64,000 nt of DNA from Arthrobacter gandavensis. Lineage in GTDB: Bacteria > Actinomycetota > Actinomycetes > Actinomycetales > Micrococcaceae. Where the stretch lies: the NCBI RefSeq assembly GCF_009192735.1, contig NZ_VTFU01000002.1, positions 620,001 to 684,000 on the forward strand. The letters are read 5' to 3'. The notes under the pieces were generated by a model. The model was not told where the DNA came from. It made no database searches and saw nothing but the letters and a program-made list of their open reading frames with translations. Within the stretch, counting starts at the first letter, position 1; each line of letters starts with the position of its first letter. Positions 52,752 through 60,251 of the stretch are shown here, piece by piece. Position numbers and translations under genes: made by a program.

Positions 52752-52817
52752 ACCTCCACCCGGTGACAGGGTGCGGGGCCAAAACGGCCCTCTCACGGCC
52801 GGTTTGGGGTGGAACGA

Positions 52818-52823
52818 TAAACT
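52818..52823 (+). promoter_or_regulatory. menB -10 box, probably leaderless
   Basis: TAAACT ends seven bases before GTG 52831, and no ribosome site precedes that GTG. The -35 region is weak. A leaderless transcript is inferred. Confidence 0.45.
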
Positions 52824-52830
52824 CGGAATT

Positions 52831-53784
52831 GTGAGCACAGAACTTCCAGAACAGGTGTCCGATATTTTCGACCCGCAGCAGTGGCGTCTTGTCTCAGGGT
52901 TTGAGGACCTGCAGGACATGACCTACCACCGCCAAGTGGAGCGTACGGCCGACGGCGGCATCGTGCGCGACCTGCCGACGGTTCGCATCGCGTTCAACCG
53001 CCCGGAGGTCCGCAATGCGTTCCGGCCCGGGACCGTCGATGAGCTGTACCGCGCCATGGACCATGCCCGGATGACCCCGGACGTCGCCACCGTCCTCCTC
53101 ACCGGCAACGGCCCCTCCCCCCGGGACGGCGGCCATTCCTTCTGTTCCGGCGGCGACCAGCGGATCCGCGGCCGTGACGGCTACAGGTATGCAGAGGGCG
53201 ATACCAAGGAAACCATTGACCCGGCCCGCGCCGGCAGGCTGCACATCCTGGAGGTGCAGCGGCTGATGCGGACCATGCCCAAGGTGGTCATCGCCGTCGT
53301 CAACGGCTGGGCGGCCGGGGGCGGCCACAGCCTGCACGTGGTCTCGGATCTGACCATCGCCTCGCGGCAGCACGGAAAGTTCAAGCAAACCGACGCCACG
53401 GTGGGAAGCTTTGACGCCGGGTACGGTTCGGCCCTGCTGGCGCGGCAGATCGGGCAGAAGAAGGCCCGCGAGATTTTCTTCCTCGCCCGGGAGTATTCCG
53501 CCGAGGACATGGTGGCCATGGGTGCCGTCAATGAGGCCGTGGACCACGAAAACCTGGAAAAGGTTGCCTTGGAGTACGCTGCCGATATCGCCCGCCAGTC
53601 CCCGCAGGCCATCCGCATGCTCAAGTTTGCTTTCAACCTCGCCGATGACGGCCTGGCCGGACAGCAGGTTTTCGCCGGTGAAGCAACGCGCCTGGCCTAC
53701 ATGACCGATGAAGCGGTGGAGGGCAAGGATGCCTTCCTCGAAAAACGGGATCCCGACTGGTCCTCCTTCCCCTACTACTTCTAG
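52831..53784 (+). CDS. menB: 1,4-Dihydroxy-2-naphthoyl-CoA synthase MenB
   Basis: 317 residues of the crotonase fold. MenB marks are SFCSGGDQRIRGRDGY, NGWAAGGGHSLHVVSDLTIAS and TVGSFDAGYGS, and it ends with the typical RDPDWSSFPYYF. It closes the naphthoquinone ring from succinylbenzoyl-CoA. The start is GTG 52831, since the conserved region begins shortly after; the frame open to 52687 is rejected. First of menB-menE-menA. Confidence 0.93.
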   Translation: MSTELPEQVSDIFDPQQWRLVSGFEDLQDMTYHRQVERTADGGIVRDLPTVRIAFNRPEVRNAFRPGTVDELYRAMDHARMTPDVATVLLTGNGPSPRDGGHSFCSGGDQRIRGRDGYRYAEGDTKETIDPARAGRLHILEVQRLMRTMPKVVIAVVNGWAAGGGHSLHVVSDLTIASRQHGKFKQTDATVGSFDAGYGSALLARQIGQKKAREIFFLAREYSAEDMVAMGAVNEAVDHENLEKVALEYAADIARQSPQAIRMLKFAFNLADDGLAGQQVFAGEATRLAYMTDEAVEGKDAFLEKRDPDWSSFPYYF

Positions 53785-53793
53785 GCCGCCGCC

Positions 53794-54936
53794 ATGGAAC
53801 TGCTGACCGTCCACACTCCCGCCGGATTTAATGCCGAAACGCTGCTGGCTCCGCTTGCCGCCGCCCTTGCCGGCGAAGGCCCCGCCGTCGCCCCGCACGC
53901 GAACCCGGGCCAAACCTTTTCCGGTGAGCTGCCCAACGATGACATAGCCCTGGTCATCAGCACTTCGGGGTCCACGGGCGCCCCCAAGCAGACCATGCTC
54001 ACCACCGATGCCCTCGCCGCGTCCTCCATGGCCACCGCCATGGCGCTGCGGGCGGACGGCCAGTGGCTGATGGCGCTGCCGGCGCACTACATTGCCGGCG
54101 TCCAGGTGCTCATCCGGTCCCTGTACGCAGGCACCCACCCGGTCTTCATGGACACCTCCGGATCATTCAGCGCAGCACGGTTCACCGCCGCCGCTGCCGA
54201 TATGACGGACCGGAACCGCTTCACGTCACTGGTTCCCACCCAGCTGCACCGGCTGCTGACCAATCCGGAGCCCGAGACACTGCGCGTGCTCCGGCGCTTC
54301 AACGCCATTCTGCTCGGCGGAGCCCCGGCCGGGCCGGGGCTGCTGGCCGAGGCCGCGGCCCAGGGCCTGAACGTTGTCACCACCTACGGGATGAGCGAAA
54401 CCTGCGGCGGCTGCGTGTACGACGGCGTGCCGCTTCCGGGCGTGGACGTGCAGGTGGAATCCGGTGCGCTGTGGATCGCCGGAGATGTCCTGGCCGAGGG
54501 CTACATGGGCCAGCCGGAGCTGACCGCGGAACGGTTCCGCTTCAACTCAGGAAAACGCTGGTACCGCACCGATGACGCCGGCTCCGTGGAGAACGGACGG
54601 GTGACGGTGTCCGGCCGGCTCGATGACGTGATCGTCACCGGCGGCATCAAGGTGTCCGCCGCCGCGGTTTCGGCCGCCATCGAGCAGCTGCCCGAGGTTT
54701 CCGAGGCCATTGTCCTTGGCCTGGAGAGCCCCGAGTGGGGCCACCTGGTGGGCGCCGCCGTCGTCGGCTCGGTGGATCCGGAAAAGGTGAAGGCCGCAGT
54801 GCGCTCGTCGCTCGGGCGGCCAGCCGTGCCCAAGGTGGTGCTCCTGCTGGAGGCGTTGCCCCTGCTGCCCAACGGCAAGACCGACCGGATGGGCCTGCGC
54901 CAGTTGCTGGCCGCAGCCGGACACACGCATCCCTGA
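53794..54936 (+). CDS. menE: o-Succinylbenzoate-CoA ligase MenE
   Basis: 380 residues, the short actinobacterial form. The AMP loop is STSGSTGAPK, then TYGMSETCGGCVYDG, WYRTDDAG, GRLDDVIVTGG and the catalytic Lys in LPNGKTDR. It makes succinylbenzoyl-CoA, the MenB substrate. It begins nine bases after the menB stop, with no clear site of its own. The N-terminal lid region is reduced relative to other ligases. Confidence 0.92.
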   Translation: MELLTVHTPAGFNAETLLAPLAAALAGEGPAVAPHANPGQTFSGELPNDDIALVISTSGSTGAPKQTMLTTDALAASSMATAMALRADGQWLMALPAHYIAGVQVLIRSLYAGTHPVFMDTSGSFSAARFTAAAADMTDRNRFTSLVPTQLHRLLTNPEPETLRVLRRFNAILLGGAPAGPGLLAEAAAQGLNVVTTYGMSETCGGCVYDGVPLPGVDVQVESGALWIAGDVLAEGYMGQPELTAERFRFNSGKRWYRTDDAGSVENGRVTVSGRLDDVIVTGGIKVSAAAVSAAIEQLPEVSEAIVLGLESPEWGHLVGAAVVGSVDPEKVKAAVRSSLGRPAVPKVVLLLEALPLLPNGKTDRMGLRQLLAAAGHTHP

Positions 54937-55016
54937 ATCCCGCCGGGGGTCTTCCGGGCTCGAAGGCTGCGGAAGAATAGAACGTTGAACATCACTCAAG
55001 CAAAAGGACGTTGATT

Positions 55017-55901
55017 GTGGCTACAGCCGCGCAGTGGTTAGAAGGAGCCCGCCCCCGCACACTGCCGATGGCGGTGGCGCCCGTCATTATCGGTACGGCG
55101 GCGGCATACGACCTGGGTTCCTTTAAGCCCCTGAACGCCGTGCTGGCAGCCCTGGTGGCCGTGCTGCTGCAAGTGGGCGTGAACTACGCCAATGACTACT
55201 CCGACGGCATCCGGGGCACCGATGACAACCGCGTGGGCCCGCTGCGGCTGACCGGGTCCGGCGCGGCCGCCCCGAAGCAGGTCAAATATGCGGCTTTCGC
55301 ATGCTTCGGCGCGGCGATGATTGCCGGCCTGGCACTGATCATTCTCTCCTCCACCTGGTTCCTGATCCTGGTGGGCATCGGCTGCGTGGCCGCTGCGTGG
55401 GGCTACACCGGCGGCCGGAACCCCTACGGCTACATGGGCCTGGGCGACGTCTTCGTGTTTGTGTTCTTCGGCCTCGTGGCCACCCTGGGCACCACTTACA
55501 CCCAGGCCGGCCAGATCAGCCTTCCGGCAGTGCTCGGCGCCATCGGGACCGGGCTGATTGCCATGGCCCTGCTGATGGCCAACAACGTGCGGGACATCCC
55601 CACCGACCGCGAAGCCGGCAAGCGCACCCTGGCCGTTCGGCTGGGCGATGAAGCCGCCCGGATCAGCTACGTGATGATGCTGGCGCTGGCCATCCTGCTG
55701 CCGCTGTTCATCGCCGCGGATTACCCCTGGGTCCTGCTGGTGCTGCTGCTCATCCCGGTGTGCCTGATGCCGAGCTGGCTCATGCTGAAGGGGAAAAAGC
55801 GCCGCAGCCTGATCCCGGTCCTGCAGCAGACCGGGCTCATCAACATGGGCTTCGCCATGCTGTACAGCCTCGGACTGGTGCTGACCCGGCTGCTCGCCTA
55901 G
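55017..55901 (+). CDS. menA: 1,4-Dihydroxy-2-naphthoate polyprenyltransferase MenA
   Basis: 294 residues with eight or nine membrane segments. The prenyl-diphosphate motif is NDYSDGIRGTDD, and the second Asp-rich motif is NNVRDIPTDREAGKRTLAVRLG. It attaches the isoprenoid tail to give demethylmenaquinone. GTG 55017 is preferred because AAAAGGA lies 8 bases upstream; TTG 55011 would be too close to it. It is 80 bases after menE. Confidence 0.94.
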   Translation: MATAAQWLEGARPRTLPMAVAPVIIGTAAAYDLGSFKPLNAVLAALVAVLLQVGVNYANDYSDGIRGTDDNRVGPLRLTGSGAAAPKQVKYAAFACFGAAMIAGLALIILSSTWFLILVGIGCVAAAWGYTGGRNPYGYMGLGDVFVFVFFGLVATLGTTYTQAGQISLPAVLGAIGTGLIAMALLMANNVRDIPTDREAGKRTLAVRLGDEAARISYVMMLALAILLPLFIAADYPWVLLVLLLIPVCLMPSWLMLKGKKRRSLIPVLQQTGLINMGFAMLYSLGLVLTRLLA

Positions 55902-55924
55902 GGCTGCCGGCTGCTGCCCGCCTA

Positions 55925-55940
55925 GGGCTGCAGGCAGCCC
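55925..55940 (+). terminator. Short hairpin downstream of menA
   Basis: GGGCTGC and GCAGCCC form a 7-bp perfect dyad with a two-base centre, 24 bases past the menA stop. No T-run follows, so a terminator role is tentative. The same short stretch contains a direct repeat of GCCTAGGGCTGC, duplicating the menA stop region. Confidence 0.3.
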
Positions 55941-55958
55941 ACCCCGGGCTTCACGCTC

Positions 55959-56267
55959 CTACTTCCGGGGCGGCTTGCGGTCGTTGTCGATCCGCACGTC
56001 CGGATGGGCATCGAGCAGGCCGTCCTCGGCTCCGGCGTCATCCAGCTCCGCCCGGTTTCGAGAGGGCGGTGCATCGGCGTGGAAGCGCTGCTGCACGCTG
56101 CGGGCCGCGGCGTCGCGCATCCCGCGGAAAAACAGGTAGGTCACGCACCATGCGAGCACGGCACCGATGATCGCCGAGAGCACCAGGCCCAGGCCCAGCC
56201 ATACACATGCAGCGAAGAAGAGGGCCACCAAACCAAGGCGGAGAGCGGTAAATTTCCAGAAAGCCAC
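55959..56267 (-). CDS. DUF4229 membrane protein
   Basis: 102 residues. Two hydrophobic helices (WKFTALRLGLVALFFAACVWLG-like, then LVLSAIIGAVLAWCVTYLFF) are followed by a charged tail with SRNRAELDDAGAED, the usual DUF4229 plan. The function is unknown. It is consistently found beside menaquinone genes in Micrococcaceae in my experience. The GTG start at 56267 appears leaderless. It converges on menA. Confidence 0.8.
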   Translation of the reverse strand: MAFWKFTALRLGLVALFFAACVWLGLGLVLSAIIGAVLAWCVTYLFFRGMRDAAARSVQQRFHADAPPSRNRAELDDAGAEDGLLDAHPDVRIDNDRKPPRK

Positions 56268-56273
56268 AGGGCC

Positions 56274-56279
56274 ATTCTA
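56274..56279 (-). promoter_or_regulatory. -10 box of the DUF4229 gene, probably leaderless
   Basis: On the minus strand TAGAAT ends six bases before GTG 56267, with no ribosome site in between. The -35 is not clear. Confidence 0.45.
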
Positions 56280-56353
56280 GTTGCAAACTGCTCGTTCGGC
56301 GTCTTCGGGCCGGCACCTGACGCCGAACCGACCCGCCCGGTCCGGACCGGGAA

Positions 56354-56382
56354 GACACAGCTGTGTCCTGCTCCACTACAAT
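56354..56382 (+). promoter_or_regulatory. PLDc_N gene promoter with 14-bp palindrome
   Basis: TACAAT (56377-56382) ends six bases before ATG 56389, so the mRNA is probably leaderless. Just upstream, GACACAGCTGTGTC (56354-56367) is a perfect 14-bp palindrome overlapping the -35 position, a strong operator candidate. Confidence 0.55.
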
Positions 56383-56388
56383 TGAGTC

Positions 56389-56769
56389 ATGCCTCGCCTC
56401 GTGCTTTTCGGTGTCATCATTGTCGCCGCTGTCATTATTTATGCCATCATCGACTGCGTCATGTCGCGGGCACAGGAGGTGCGCAGCATCTCCAAGACCG
56501 CCTGGCTCTTCACGATTGTGCTCCTGCCGGTGCTCGGAGCCCTGCTGTGGTTCCTTTTCGGCCGGCCCAAGAGCGGCCCGGCGCCGAAGAACCGCGCTCC
56601 CCGGCATCCCACCGCCCCGGACGATGATCCCGAGTTCCTGCGCAATCTGGAAATCCGGCGCCGCCAGCAGCAGAAGGAAGCCGAGCTCAAGCGCCGCGAG
56701 GCAGAGCTGCGCGAACGCGAGAAGCAGGCCGGGCATAAGAACGACGACGAAAAGCCCAGCGCCTCGTAG
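56389..56769 (+). CDS. PLDc N-terminal domain membrane protein
   Basis: 126 residues. Two transmembrane helices flank the short segment DCVMSRAQEVRSISKTAWLF, which matches the N-terminal domain found before phospholipase D repeats and as a stand-alone protein in Actinobacteria. The second half is highly charged and predicted coiled coil (QQQKEAELKRREAELREREK). The function is unknown. Confidence 0.8.
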   Translation: MPRLVLFGVIIVAAVIIYAIIDCVMSRAQEVRSISKTAWLFTIVLLPVLGALLWFLFGRPKSGPAPKNRAPRHPTAPDDDPEFLRNLEIRRRQQQKEAELKRREAELREREKQAGHKNDDEKPSAS

Positions 56770-56798
56770 GAACCGCTTTCGTTCCCTTCGATTTCCAG

Positions 56799-56839
56799 AG
56801 GAACCCGCGCCCGGCCATCCGGGGGCGGGTTCCTTTGTT
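56799..56839 (+). terminator. Rho-independent terminator of the PLDc_N gene
   Basis: AGGAACCCGCGCCCGG pairs with CCGGGGGCGGGTTCCT around a CCAT loop (one G-G mismatch), followed by TTGTTG. It is 30 bases after the stop codon. Confidence 0.75.
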
Positions 56840-56914
56840 GTGGCGGCGCTCCCCCCTCCCCCGTGCCCCTCCCCGGTGGCAGACTGCTGTCGGCTGTTTC
56901 CGCTCCCGGTCGCA

Positions 56915-57123
56915 CCCGGCGCACTGGTTCCCATCCTGTGAGCACTCCCGTGACGCGAGTTGCCACACCAGTCACACCAGCCCCAAAGAGTGGGAACCTA
57001 TGCGGGGCCTCCGCCCCCCCCCCGGCCCCTCCCGGCGCACTGGTTCCCATCCTGTGAGCACTCCCGTGACGCGAGTTGCCACACCAGTCACACCAGCCCC
57101 AAAGAGTGAGAACCTATGCGGGA
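56915..57123. repeat. Duplicated 92-bp intergenic element
   Basis: Copy 1 begins at 56915 and copy 2 at 57031, with a period of 116 bases. Over about 92 bases the copies differ by a single base (TGGGAACC in copy 1, TGAGAACC in copy 2). Each copy has GGTTCCCA near its start and TGGGAACC (or the variant) near its end, so the element is bounded by an 8-bp inverted repeat. A C-rich spacer separates the copies. Confidence 0.92.
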
Positions 57124-57154
57124 GCGCCTCCGGCCCAGCGGGCGGGCACAGCAA

Positions 57155-57188
57155 AAACCCGCCTCCCGGCGAACCGGAAGGCGGGTTT
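57155..57188 (-). terminator. Rho-independent terminator of ccsB
   Basis: On the minus strand the stem AAACCCGCCT / AGGCGGGTTT with an internal GC hairpin loop is followed by TTTTTGC. It lies 55 bases after the ccsB stop. Confidence 0.8.
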
Positions 57189-57243
57189 GGAGTTGCGGTC
57201 GCTGTCCGCCGGGGCAGGGGATCCAGCCGGCGTACAGGAGCCC

Positions 57244-58347
57244 TTAGACGCCGGAGTAGCTGTGCAGCCCGGCGAAGTACACGTTCACGATGGTGAAGTT
57301 GAAGACCACGCACAGGTAGCCGACGATGGACAGCCATGCGGCGCGGGTACCGGTCCAGCCGCGGGTTGCACGCGCGTGCAGGTAGCCGGCGTAAACCACC
57401 CAGATCACGAAGGTCCACACTTCCTTGGTGTCCCAGCCCCAGTACCGGCCCCAGGCCTGCTCGGCCCAGACCGATCCCGCCATCAGGGTGAAGGTCCACA
57501 GCACAAAGGCGACGGCGTTGATCCGGTAGGAGAAGTTCTCCAGGCTCTGCGCGGAGGGCACGATCCGCAGGAAGCCCAGCTTGGAGGTTCCGCCGGCGCG
57601 GATCTTGGTCTCGCGGTCAGCCTGGAGGAGCTGCAGCACGGACATGGCGAAGGTGAGGGTAAAGAGTGCGGAAGCGATGACGGCCACTGACACATGGATG
57701 ATGAGCCAGTAGCTCTGCAGGGCCGGGATGAGGTGGGCCACCGGCGTCGGGAAGCCGATGGTGGCAACCATCATCATGATGAGCACCAGTCCGAGGACAA
57801 ATGTGCCGAGGAAGCGCAGGTCGCGCTTGAGCAGGACCAGCAGGAAGACCACCGCAACCACCAGCGCACCGGTGGTGCAGAACTCGTACATGTTGCCCCA
57901 GGGCACCCGGTGTGCGGCCAGGCCGCGGGTGATGACGGCGGCGGCATGGATCAGGGCGCCCAGGACGGTCAGCGCAACGGCCACGCGGGCGGTGTTCCGG
58001 CCCGCACCGACGTAGCCCATGGAGGCGTCCGCCGTCTGCGCCGCGGGTTTCCCGTCGGCGTCCCAGCCGCGGACGTTGCCGTCAGCCAGGTAGCTGTCGG
58101 AAGCCGGTCCCCCGGGTCGTCCGGAGCCGGAGGTGCGGGCGGAAGCGCCGGAAAGTGCTGCGGTCTTGGCGGCGGCCGCGGCGTCGGGCTGCGTCAGCCT
58201 GCTCTCGACTGCCTTGATGGTCCTGCTGCTCTGTGCGAGGTCCCAGGTGAAGGCCAGGAACGCCACCGTGTAGGCGAACGCTGCCAGCAGCATGAACAGC
58301 TCGCTGTACTCAGCGAGTGTGTAGTCGATGGAGGGCATGTCTGGCAT
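57244..58347 (-). CDS. ccsB: Cytochrome c biogenesis protein CcsB (ResC)
   Basis: 367 residues with about eight membrane segments. The haem-handling signature is a variant of the tryptophan-rich motif, WAEQAWGRYWGWDTKEVWTF, with conserved His in the flanking helices. With ResB it forms the system II haem export and cytochrome c synthetase complex. A 90-residue hydrophilic loop after the first helix is Ala/Gly-rich and variable. Its ATG overlaps the resB stop by one base (TAATG). Confidence 0.93.
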   Translation of the reverse strand: MPDMPSIDYTLAEYSELFMLLAAFAYTVAFLAFTWDLAQSSRTIKAVESRLTQPDAAAAAKTAALSGASARTSGSGRPGGPASDSYLADGNVRGWDADGKPAAQTADASMGYVGAGRNTARVAVALTVLGALIHAAAVITRGLAAHRVPWGNMYEFCTTGALVVAVVFLLVLLKRDLRFLGTFVLGLVLIMMMVATIGFPTPVAHLIPALQSYWLIIHVSVAVIASALFTLTFAMSVLQLLQADRETKIRAGGTSKLGFLRIVPSAQSLENFSYRINAVAFVLWTFTLMAGSVWAEQAWGRYWGWDTKEVWTFVIWVVYAGYLHARATRGWTGTRAAWLSIVGYLCVVFNFTIVNVYFAGLHSYSGV

Positions 58348-60182
58348 TACGAGTCCTTACCTGTTTCCTTCTCCTGAGCGGCTTCGCTGTCCACCGCTGA
58401 TGCTCCGGGCTTAGTTGGCCGGTTTGTGCTGTGCTCTGTGCTGTCGTCGCCGGACTCCGGCGCGGATGAGCCCCCGGCGCCATTGTCCTCCACTGTGTTG
58501 CCGCCCGCCAACCACTGCTTTTCCAGCAGGGTTCGGATGGCTGCAGCCTCGCTGGACAGCCGCTGGTCTTCGCCGCGGGCCAGCAGCCCGTATTCGACCA
58601 TGATGCGGCCGTCGGCGTGCGTGCCGCTGCGGACCCAGACGCGGCGCCGGGCCAGGAACAGGGAAGCGGCCAGGCCGGTCAGCGACAGGGTGGCGAAGCC
58701 GAGGACCCAGATCTTGGCCGGATCGTAGTGGATGTCCAGTGCGGCGTACCGCTTGATGCCGTCAAAGGAGATGGAGCCCTTGCCCTCGGGCAGCTCGTAC
58801 GTCTGGTTCGCGCCCAGCACGATGCCGCCTTCATCCAGGTTGCGGCTGTTGATTTCCGTCAGGTTTTCGGTGTCGAGCACGTAAACGTTGCTCGGCACGC
58901 CTTCGTCCAGTCCCAGATCCCCGTAGTAGGCGTTCAGGTTCAGCTGCGGGTTGAAGGGGTCCGGATCACCGGAGTAGGACACGTCCTGGTCATCGAGCAT
59001 GGCGGTGGGCAGGAAGAAGCCCACGAAGCCGAGCTGGTCCGGCTTGGCATCCGGAGCTTTGATCACCAGCAGGGAGGTGTACATGCCGTCGCTGGGGACT
59101 GAGACAACAGGACCCTGCAGCGCAATGTTGCCCTCGCCGTCGCGCACCGTGACCACGGGGGCGTAACCGTTGCCCACCAGGTAGACCCGGCTGCCGCCGA
59201 TGGTCAGCGGCGCGTTGACCTTCAGGGTTTCGGTGTGTTCTTCAGCGTCCGGGCTGTCCTTGACCGTCATGGTGGCGGCAAAGTCCAGCGGCTGGCCGTA
59301 GTGGGTCTGCGATTCGCGGTCGAACTGGACATCAAACTTGTCCAGCGTGAGCGAGTAGGGGGCCAGCTGATCTTCAGTGAAGCTGGTGCCGGGAGTGAAG
59401 GAGTCGTAGCCTACCAAGGTGTTGACGAAGGACTCCCCCTCCACCACGATCTTCTGCCCGCTGTAGCCAAACAGTCCGCCAACCGCGATGCAGACCAGAA
59501 CCCCGATCAGGGCCGTGTGGAACACCAGGTTTCCCACTTCCTTGGCGAAGCCGCGTTCCGCGCCAACTGAGGGACGGTCGCCGTCGAGATCGCGGACGTC
59601 CACCCGGTAGCCGCGCTTGCGCAGCAGCTGCGCCGCCTGTTCGACGGCGGAACCGGCGGTGAGTCCCGAAGACGCCGGAATGGCCAGCGTGCCGTATTCG
59701 GGCAGCCGGGACAGCCGCTTGGGGGTGCGTGGAGGCTTGGACCGCATGGCCCGGTAGTGGGCTTTGGCCCGGGGAATGACGCAGCCGATCAGGGAGATGA
59801 ACAGCAGCAGGTAAATCGCCGAGAACCAGACTGAGGAATACACGTCAAAGAGCTGGAAGCGGTCAAGCCAGGGGCCGGTGTCCGGGTTGTCCTCCAGATA
59901 CTGGGTGACGACGGCGGGGTTGGCCGGCCGCTGCGGAAACAGCGATCCCGGCACGGCAGCCACGGCCAGCAGCAGGAGCAGCAGCAGCGCCGTGCGCATG
60001 CTGGTCAGCTGGGTCCAGGCCCAGCGCAGCAGGCCCAGCGGACCAAGCGAAGGCAGCTGGACATCTCCGTTGCGGCCGCCGGTTTTGCCGGTTTTGCCGC
60101 CCTTGCCGCCCTTCCCGGGCGCGGCGGAGGTGCTGCCGCCGTTTTTCTCGGCTTCGGTCAAAACATCCGGTTCACGGTTCAA
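58347..60182 (-). CDS. resB: Cytochrome c biogenesis protein ResB
   Basis: 611 residues. Four membrane helices are interrupted by a large extracytoplasmic domain (about 220-480). ResB marks include LTSMRTALLLLLLLAVAAVPGSLFPQR, DVYSSVWFSAIYLLLFISLIGCVIPR and the C-terminal KIWVLGFATLSLTGLAASLFLARRR. It partners CcsB in haem ligation. The only usable upstream start in frame is TTG 60182; a Lys/Gly-rich N-terminal arm of about 40 residues follows. The C-terminal 70 residues are acidic and low complexity. Confidence 0.92.
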   Translation of the reverse strand: MNREPDVLTEAEKNGGSTSAAPGKGGKGGKTGKTGGRNGDVQLPSLGPLGLLRWAWTQLTSMRTALLLLLLLAVAAVPGSLFPQRPANPAVVTQYLEDNPDTGPWLDRFQLFDVYSSVWFSAIYLLLFISLIGCVIPRAKAHYRAMRSKPPRTPKRLSRLPEYGTLAIPASSGLTAGSAVEQAAQLLRKRGYRVDVRDLDGDRPSVGAERGFAKEVGNLVFHTALIGVLVCIAVGGLFGYSGQKIVVEGESFVNTLVGYDSFTPGTSFTEDQLAPYSLTLDKFDVQFDRESQTHYGQPLDFAATMTVKDSPDAEEHTETLKVNAPLTIGGSRVYLVGNGYAPVVTVRDGEGNIALQGPVVSVPSDGMYTSLLVIKAPDAKPDQLGFVGFFLPTAMLDDQDVSYSGDPDPFNPQLNLNAYYGDLGLDEGVPSNVYVLDTENLTEINSRNLDEGGIVLGANQTYELPEGKGSISFDGIKRYAALDIHYDPAKIWVLGFATLSLTGLAASLFLARRRVWVRSGTHADGRIMVEYGLLARGEDQRLSSEAAAIRTLLEKQWLAGGNTVEDNGAGGSSAPESGDDSTEHSTNRPTKPGASAVDSEAAQEKETGKDS

Positions 60183-60251
60183 CTGGTTCTCATAGTTCTT
60201 TGGAGGGTTCTTGCTGGACGGGAGCCGTGGCTGGCTCGGGGAAAAAGCTCA

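Larger units (their letters stand above)
56770..57243. other. Intergenic region with terminators and duplicated element
   Basis: 474 bases without a credible gene. It contains, in order, the PLDc_N gene terminator, two copies of a 92-bp element, a C-rich run, and the ccsB terminator. Open frames through it exist on the minus strand but only because the duplicated unit lacks stops in one frame; no ribosome site or conserved domain is seen. Confidence 0.6.

Noticed and set aside
52733-52830. FNR/ANR box at narG
   Set aside because: No TTGAT-N4-ATCAA-like sequence is present in the divergent gap.
56439-57050. Minus-strand frame covering the duplicated element
   Set aside because: It runs antisense through the PLDc_N gene and exists only because the repeat lacks stops in that frame; no ribosome site or domain.
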